In this document: piece after piece, positions 26,464 through 33,300 of the stretch
Position numbering within the stretch: the stretch's first letter is position 1
How the letters are laid out: every line of letters starts with the position of its first letter
Source of the DNA: Acidimicrobiales bacterium
GTDB taxonomy: Bacteria > Actinomycetota > Acidimicrobiia > Acidimicrobiales > Aldehydirespiratoraceae
NCBI GenBank assembly: GCA_029263235.1
Contig: JAJCXW010000127.1
Span: forward strand, 1-50,988
Reading direction: 5' to 3'
DNA length: 50,988 bases
The notes under the pieces: generated by a model
The model's input: the letters and a program-made list of their open reading frames with translations, nothing else
What the model was told of the DNA's origin: nothing
Database searches by the model: none
Program-made: the position numbers and the translations under genes

Positions 26464-27668
26464 CGTCGGGCCACGGCCCGTCCGATGGCCAGACATGCGG
26501 TGGCGGCTGGCGATGGAGCGTTGATTACATGGATCGCTCGCGGTGCCGTAGCGAAAGCGAAGTCGTCGAGGAGCTGGCCGCGGGAGTCGATGGCTTGAGC
26601 TCTCACGCCTGATCCCGACGGCTCGATGTCAGATCCGGTGAGTTCGGGACACAGGCGTTGAAGCGCAGCGAGGAAGGCGCGTCGACTGAGAGAGCGGTGT
26701 ATCTCACCGGCACCCGTTCGCCAGTACTTCCGCGCCAGTCGCCAACTACGAGCCGCGAACACCATCTCGGTTGTGTCGCGGATCGAGATGTCGCGCCACC
26801 GGTAACCCTCGCGCTGGAGTGCAGGTACAGCGTTGGGGCCAGCGTGAATGGAGCCGTCGATCATGCGGGTGAGGTGCACACCGAGAAACGGAAATGCCGG
26901 GTCGGCCAGCGGGTACACGAGGTTGTTGACGAGATGTCGTGCCGAGGGCACCAGTTCGTAGTACTCGCCACGGAACGGCATTATCCGCACGCGATCGGCG
27001 TCGGCCCCAGCTGAAGCGGCGACCCGATCAGAGTGAAGGCCCGCACAGTTGATGATCGACCGGGTCTCGATATCGCCCGCCGTGGTGTGCACGATCACAC
27101 CCGAACTCGTGCCGGTGGTGCCGGTGACTTCGACGCCGAGCCGAATATCGGCGCCGGACTTGGTGATCTCCTCGATGAGCGCGGCGCACACGGATGAGTA
27201 GTCGACGATCCCCGCGCCCGGTACCCGGAGTGCGGCCACACCGGCGATGTGAGGTTCGATTTCTCGCAGAGCGTCGCCACCGATTCGTTCGGCGAAAATA
27301 CGGTTCTCGGCGGCTCGGGTCTGAAGGGCATCGAGTCGTGGCAGTTCGGAGTCGTCGATGGCCACGACCACCTTCCCGCACATGTCGTGAGGGATCGAGT
27401 GGCGGTCGATCAGGTCGAGAAGCAGCCGGCGACCTTCGGCGACCATGGTGGACTTGTCGGAACCAGGCCGGTAGTAAATGCCGGAATGGATGACCCCGGA
27501 ATTACGACCGGTTTGGTGGTGAGCAGCCTCGGCTTCTTTGTCGATGACCACGACCTTGGCCGAAGGGTCTTGGGCGACCATCGCGTGAGCAGTAGCCAAG
27601 CCGACGATCCCGGCCCCGACGACCACCACGTCGGCAGAGCTCTCGATGATCGAGGGTGAAGCGGCCAT
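26433..27668 (-). CDS. lhgO: L-2-hydroxyglutarate oxidase / dehydrogenase (FAD-dependent)
   Basis: A 411-residue FAD-dependent oxidoreductase of the DAO superfamily. It removes L-2-hydroxyglutarate, giving 2-oxoglutarate and passing electrons to oxygen or the quinone pool at the membrane face. The N-terminal Rossmann motif VVVVGAGIVGLATA, the LhgO signature HQTGRNSGVIHSGIYYRPGS, CAGLHSDRVA, MPFRGEYYEL and the C-terminal VINAPSPAATACLAIG are all clear. Length is typical (~400). I start at ATG 27668; a longer open frame upstream is Arg/Pro-rich, runs over the divergent gene and is not credible. A GACACT box 7 bases before the ATG could be a leaderless promoter. It is divergent from the radical SAM selenoprotein gene. 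Confidence 0.92.
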   Translation of the reverse strand: MAASPSIIESSADVVVVGAGIVGLATAHAMVAQDPSAKVVVIDKEAEAAHHQTGRNSGVIHSGIYYRPGSDKSTMVAEGRRLLLDLIDRHSIPHDMCGKVVVAIDDSELPRLDALQTRAAENRIFAERIGGDALREIEPHIAGVAALRVPGAGIVDYSSVCAALIEEITKSGADIRLGVEVTGTTGTSSGVIVHTTAGDIETRSIINCAGLHSDRVAASAGADADRVRIMPFRGEYYELVPSARHLVNNLVYPLADPAFPFLGVHLTRMIDGSIHAGPNAVPALQREGYRWRDISIRDTTEMVFAARSWRLARKYWRTGAGEIHRSLSRRAFLAALQRLCPELTGSDIEPSGSGVRAQAIDSRGQLLDDFAFATAPRAIHVINAPSPAATACLAIGRAVARRHEETLGTAS

Positions 27669-27811
27669 TGGTTGGAGTGTCCCACATCGAGGCAGGGACG
27701 CCGTACCGGGAAGGAAGCGGGCGGGATCGGGCGGGATGATGCCGATTGCAGGGAATACTGCGGTCTGATGTTGATCATTCCAGAAGAGATACCAGAAGAG
27801 GGTGTGGCTGG

Positions 27812-29215
27812 ATGAGGGTCGTGCTGGCCACCGGCTACGAGATGGGCCATCAGCCGATCCACCTGGGGTCTCCTGCCGCGGCGCTACTAGACGCTGGCCA
27901 TGAAGTGAAGTGCTTCGACACCAGTGTCCATCCACTCGATGACTTCGCTGTCGACTGGGCCGACGCGTTGGCGATTTCGGTACCCATGCACACGGCGATG
28001 AGGTTGGGGATCGAGCTGGCGAAGACGGTTCGATCCAGGCGAAGCAACCTCCCGATCTGCATGTATGGGCTCTACGCAACCCTGGGGGCAGACCAGCTGT
28101 TGGGTTCGGTGGCCGACCAACTGATAGCGGGGGAGTACGAACCGTCTCTCGTGTCGTGGGTCGATGGGCTCGGCGAGTCCCCGATGTCGAGCGAGATCGA
28201 GCCCGTCGTGGTCGACCTGAACCGCCGTGGGACAACCGTGCCGGCGCGCGAGCTTCTGCCGCCACTTCCCACCTACGCCCGCCTCGAGGCTGGCGGTGAG
28301 CAGATGCTCGTCGGATATGTCGAGGCCAGCCACGGTTGCCGTCATCGCTGTCGACATTGTCCGGTGCCTGTCGTATACGACGGTCGGATCCGCGTGGTCG
28401 ATCCGGCGGTGGTCGTCGCCGATGTTGTCGAACTGGTGGCGGCTGGTGCCGAACACATCACGTTCGGCGACCCCGACTTCTTCAACGCCATCCCGCATTC
28501 AATGAGAATCATCGAGGCTGTCCACGCGATGTTTCCCGATCTGACCTTCGACTGCACCATCAAGGTCGATCACCTTCTCGGCCACCATGAGGATGTTGCG
28601 CGGTTGGCCCGGAACGGCTGTCTCTTTGTCGTGTCGGCACTCGAGTCGACCAGCGACAGGATTCTCGACAAGCTCCGGAAGGGACACAACTCGACCGATT
28701 CGGTGAAGGCAATCGAGCTGCTGCGAGCACATGGGATCGAAATGAGGCCCTCGTTTCTGCCGTTCACGCCGTGGACGACGATGGGCGACATCGCCGACCT
28801 GTTCGACTTCATCGTGAGTCATGAATTGGTGGGCAATGTCGATCCGGTGCAGCTGACCATCCGTCTCTTGATTCCGGAGGGCTCGCTGCTACTCGACGAC
28901 CCGGAGCTCCGGTCGTCGCTGGGCGCCTACGACAGTGAGCGTCTCAGCTACGAGTGGTCATCGAGTGACGAGATCGAGCAGCTGCAGACATCGCTGGCTT
29001 CGGCTCTGGAGAAGTTCACTGTTGAGGCTGCGCAAAACCACGAGATATTCGCTTCTATGTGGTCAATTGTCGGTGAGGCTTCAGATCGTGTACTCGCGGT
29101 CCCGGATTTCTCCCATGAGTCGGCTCTTGGCCGGCCGAGGCTGACCGAACCATGGTTCTGTTGAGCTGAACCCGGAGAGAGGCAGTTTGCCTCTCAGCAA
29201 CTCGACGATGAGTAG
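27812..29215 (+). CDS. CUAEP-tail radical SAM selenoprotein (TGA at 29162-29164 read as selenocysteine)
   Basis: A 467-residue protein if the in-frame TGA is decoded. The N-terminus (~1-110) resembles a cobalamin-binding-like Rossmann fold without the DxHxxG His motif. The radical SAM domain has the [4Fe-4S] cluster motif GCRHRCRHCP (Cys176, Cys180, Cys183), then FGDPDFFN, DCTIKVDHLL and SALESTSDRILDKLRKGH. A conventional reading ends at ...TEPWFC followed by TGA. The next codons are GCT GAA CCC, giving Cys450-Sec451-Ala-Glu-Pro, the exact C-terminal signature of the family named CUAEP/CCAEP-tail radical SAM (seleno)protein. The frame then runs 13 more codons to TAG at 29213-29215. A SECIS-like hairpin lies at 29177-29195. 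The start is ATG 27812. Substrate and reaction are unknown. Selenium decoding is my inference from motif, frame and hairpin together. Confidence 0.88.
29177..29195 (+). promoter_or_regulatory. Putative bacterial SECIS element
   Basis: A perfect 8-bp stem, GAGAGGCA paired with TGCCTCTC, closes a GTT loop. The loop's first base is G, at 29185, with 20 bases between it and the TGA at 29162-29164. Known bacterial SECIS elements have an apical loop roughly 16-37 bases after the UGA and a conserved G in the first two loop positions, both satisfied here. No T-tract follows (AGCAACTCGACG), so it does not look like an intrinsic terminator. Confidence 0.82.
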
Positions 29216-29274
29216 ATCCAGGTAGTGGAGTAGCGTCGCCTGAGTCGGCCCACTGACTCAAGGACGGAGGGGCC

Positions 29275-30321
29275 ATGACCGACAACCCTGACGCCGCTGG
29301 CTGGCTCCCGGATCCGTTCGCCCCTGACCGGATCCGATACTGGGATGGCGAGAACTGGACCGACAACGTGGCCGCGGCTCCCGCGGACCCTGTGGCCTCC
29401 TCCGCCGTTCCCGCTGAGCCGGCGGCGGCCCCGACCGTGGCTACCGATGTCGATCTTGGTCTGCCCGTCGAGCGCGGGGGCCATAGGAGATTCCTGGCAG
29501 TCGCCGCGGGAGTAGTGGTGCTCGCGGCGGCAGCGGGTGGGGCCTGGGTGCTCCTGAGCGACGACAACGTGGTCGAGGCGGTCGACACGACTCCGACGTC
29601 GGTTGCTGTCGAGTCCTCAACCACCGTGGAGGCGCCCGCCACAACGGTGTCCACCACGTCGGCGGCACCGACCACCTCCGTTCCGCCCACTACCACCGTT
29701 CCGCCGTCCACCACAGCTCCTCCGACCACCACCACTTTGCCGCCCGAATGCAACGACATCGCCGAGGTGATTGCGCCTTCGTCATTCCTGGATATCGGTG
29801 CGATGAGCGCGGAAGCCACCGAGGCGATCGCATGGGCCGAGGCGATCGGACTCGTGACGACGGGAGACGGCAACTTCCGTCCCGTGGATTCGATGTCGCG
29901 GGCCGAGGTCACCACCGTGCTGTGGCGCTACTTCTGCGGCCCCGCCCCGACCGCCAGTGCCGGCTTTGTCGATGTTCCCCCCGAAGCGTTCTTCGCTGCT
30001 CCGGTCGACTGGGCGGCTGGCGCCGGGATCATCTCGGGCACCACGCCATCGACGTTCAGCCCCGGTAACCCCATCAACCGGTCCCAGTTCGTGACGATGG
30101 CCTGGCGTGCGGTCGGATCTCCTCCGGGTTCGCCCCCGGCACCCTTTTCGGACACGACGCCGGGTTCCTTCTATTCGGCGGCTCTCGACTGGGCCTTCGA
30201 TGTGGGTCTGGTCAGCGGCCGTTCCGCCACCGAGTTTGCTCCCGATGAGCCACTCGACCGACTGACTGCGATCGTGTTGTTCTGGAGGGTCGAGACGATC
30301 ATCGATCCGGTGGTGACGTGA
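29275..30321 (+). CDS. DUF2510 / S-layer-homology (SLH) domain membrane protein
   Basis: A 348-residue protein. The N-terminal DUF2510 motif (GWLPDPFAPDRIRYWDGENW) is followed by an acidic Ala/Pro-rich segment, one membrane helix (~residues 66-87, RFLAVAAGVVVLAAAAGGAWVL), then a Thr/Pro/Val-rich extracytoplasmic linker (~100-155, STTVEAPATTVSTTS and similar). The rest (~165-345) holds three SLH-like repeats (FLDIGAMSAEATEAIAWAEA...FRPVDSMSRAEVTTVLWR; FVDVPPEAFFAAPVDWAAGAGIISG...FSPGNPINRSQFVTMAWR; FSDTTPGSFYSAALDWAFDVGLVSG...FAPDEPLDRLTAIVLFWR). SLH repeats bind cell-wall polymers, so the protein probably bridges membrane and wall. GGAGGGG lies just before the ATG at 29275. Its stop overlaps the start of the giant protein gene (TGATG), so they are likely co-translated. 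Confidence 0.88.
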   Translation: MTDNPDAAGWLPDPFAPDRIRYWDGENWTDNVAAAPADPVASSAVPAEPAAAPTVATDVDLGLPVERGGHRRFLAVAAGVVVLAAAAGGAWVLLSDDNVVEAVDTTPTSVAVESSTTVEAPATTVSTTSAAPTTSVPPTTTVPPSTTAPPTTTTLPPECNDIAEVIAPSSFLDIGAMSAEATEAIAWAEAIGLVTTGDGNFRPVDSMSRAEVTTVLWRYFCGPAPTASAGFVDVPPEAFFAAPVDWAAGAGIISGTTPSTFSPGNPINRSQFVTMAWRAVGSPPGSPPAPFSDTTPGSFYSAALDWAFDVGLVSGRSATEFAPDEPLDRLTAIVLFWRVETIIDPVVT

Positions 30322-33300
30322 TGCGGCGGCTGGTGATCGGCGCAGCGGTGATTCTCGGGTCTCTCGTATTGACTGTGTCGCCAGCTGGGGCTCAGGACGA
30401 ACTCGAGCCTCCCTCGGCTGAGGATGCGGCGGCGATCGCGGCCATCGGGGCGCTGGACGATGGCTACGTGTGTCCCGACGTGGTTGGGGCCACAGCCCGG
30501 GAATACGAAGAGTTCCAGCTGTCGAGCGGCTACAACGGGGTCGAGGTCGCCCTCGACAGGTTCCGTATGCTCTGTCGCTATGCGATCCCCTCCGTGGGAA
30601 ACGCCGACGTCAAGCTGGAGTTCAGTCGGGTCGGGATCCGGCCCGAGATCTGCGATGTCGAGTCGCTTCCCTACGAGGCGACGACCCAGCGATCTCGTGT
30701 GGTGATCCTGGGTCAGGTGCTACCGCCGTTGGCGATCAACGCCGAGTTCTCGGTGCGGCCCGACGTCGAGGTGAGCACGGTCGACGGGTTGCGGGCCGCG
30801 GCACGGTCGATGGCCGATCTCGTGGCCCCGATGGCCGAGACCTGCCCAACGCCGCTCGACATCGATATTTCGCCGGTCGACGAGACGGCTGCAACCCAAC
30901 TCGCCATTCTTGATCTCGCGGCGGCCGCAGCATGTCAGCAGCTGGAGATTCCTCCCGATGTGGAGTTGGAGCGCTCCGGAGCCTTGCGGGGGGCAAGTGT
31001 GTCATTCGATGGAATCTCCGTGATCGAGGGCCAACCGACACGAGTCCCACAGACCAACCCTCGGATCAGCTGCAGTTTCGACGGAGCCAGCTATGAGATC
31101 CGGGTGGATCCGGTGCCCGCGGTGACGGAGAGCGGATTCTCCAACGGCCTTCCGTTTCCGGATCGCCAAAACGGCTGCGATGGCATCGATCAATACGCGC
31201 CTCCCGCCGCACTGGTGCTCACCGTCGCCACCGATGAGGTCTTGCGTCCTTTCGTGGAGGCCCAAGCCCGAACGGTGGCCGATCTTCTTCTGGCGCTGGC
31301 TGTGAATTGCGAGCTCGAGCTGGAGCAGTACAACACGACGGTCATCGATACGGAGCAAACTCGACCATCGGAGGCCGTCACCGTCATCTGCCCATCGATC
31401 GAAGGCTTTGATCCGTCGCCCTTCAACGAGCTCGTCGGCGAACCGGGGCCAGCGGCGGCCGACCTCTCGGGCGGTATCCCCAGGACCTTCCCCGGAATCG
31501 ACGGAACGTGTTCGTGGGAGGCCCCCGGCGACGGCGAACTGAATTCGGCCCCCTCGATTCGGCTGCAGTTGTTCATACTGCAGGATTGGCGTACGGCCGA
31601 AGAGGCCGAACGTCTCTGCTCGGCCGAGGAGCGACCGGTCAGTGAGACCACCTTCGGCCGGGTCGTGGCCGGGGACTCTGCCGCGATGGTCGACATCGTG
31701 GTGCTCGAGCCACGTTCGGGCGACATCGGGCGGGCGGAGAGGGCCGCGGCGGAGTGGCTGGATGTGGGCTCGGCTATGGCGCGCAGCTGCGCCGACGTCG
31801 AGATCATCCCGCTCGACTCCTTGTTCGAGCCTCTTCCTCAATACCTGTCAGGCGCGGTGGAAGCCGGACTCGCCGGTTCGTTCGCGGTTGCCCCGGCCGT
31901 CGACCCAACCGACGATACGAGCTCCGAAGACCCCGACGACGGCCAGGCGACCACAGGGGCGACATCGTCGACTCCGCAGCAGACAGCCGGTGGTGATTCG
32001 GGTGGGGTCATCCCCACTCTGTTGCGGATCGCCAGAGTGCTGATGCTCGTCGTGTCGCTGGCCGGCTTGGCGATGGCGCTTCTTCTGGTGCGGCGACCGA
32101 GCCGCATCCGTCCGGCCATGGAATACATGAGGGTCGTCTTCGCTCTGGGCGGCGCCGTCGTGATGATGAGCGTGTTCTCGGCCGGGGCTCCGATTTGGGC
32201 GGTGGCCGTCGCCCTCGCGGGAGGGGCCGGTCTCGGTCTCCTCCAGGGACACAACCTCACGATCATGGCCTCCACCAAGGGACTGATGGCCAAGCGCAGC
32301 GCCCTGGCGATCCTCGCGTTCGCGGCTGGCCTTCTGGCCACGCAGGTAGCGGGGCTTCTCAATCGCACCGGAGTGATTTCGATTGGTCTCGCTCTGTCGT
32401 TTCTGTCGGCCGCCATGGCGGCGGGTCTCATTGCCGGTCGGCGACCGGCCCTCATCGATGCTCGCTCTGCCGCCGGGCTGGGAGCGGTGCTGCTGATCGC
32501 CGGTTTGCTGATCGCCCCGGTGGCCGTGCGGCCATCATCGGCTCAGGATTCAGCCGAGGACGAAATCGTGAATCCGGTCGATGTCCTCAACGCTGGCGTG
32601 GCATGGGATGAGATCAGCCTGATCGGTGGTGTGGCTGGCGACAGCAAGCCCGAACTCCTGATATCTCTCGATCCATCGTTCGCAGTAGCCCCAGAGTCGG
32701 TGACACGCGACATCGCTGTCGACACCTATCTCAGTGGGAGTTTCCAGCAGATCACCGGGACGGAAACCTACTCATTCGAGTTGGTCGAGGGGGTCTGTTG
32801 TGAGCTGCTCTACTCGGCGACCGGTTCGTTGTCCCGCCTCTATCTTGATGGCTGGTCGGACCCGGCGGCGCCCTTGTTGGTGGAGGAGGGATCCCTCGGT
32901 GTGATCGGGCCGGTCCGGAGCTTCTCCGGCATCCGTTTCGAAGGCTCAAGTCAGGCACGCGACGGGTCGTGCCGACGGACCATCGCCGATACTCGCACCG
33001 ACGTGGAGCAGAGCTCCGATCTGGTGGCGACTGTCGGTGGCCTGGAGCGCAACAGACTGTTCGGACAGACGAACATCTGGGCGCCCTGCGAGCTTGATGT
33101 CTCGCTCGCGGATGCGGCCGAGGTGACCGGGCCGCCACCGTCGGGCGACTCACCGGACCGAGAGGACGGTGGGCGCCAGTGCCCGGTGGTCCAAGAAGTG
33201 ATCGACACCCTCGCGTTTGCCACCACCTTCGATGCCAGCACCACCTCGAATCTCACGAGACGTTTCGTGGATCCCAACCGGCCCGCATGCTGGGACTCGG

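Noticed and set aside
27669..28265. Upstream in-frame extension of lhgO by ~200 codons
   Set aside because: Arg/Pro-rich, covers the start of the divergent radical SAM gene, and the FAD motif sits normally ~15 residues after ATG 27668.
29177..29195. Hairpin after the radical SAM gene as an intrinsic terminator
   Set aside because: No T-tract follows, and the hairpin lies inside the open frame that continues past the TGA. SECIS is the better reading.
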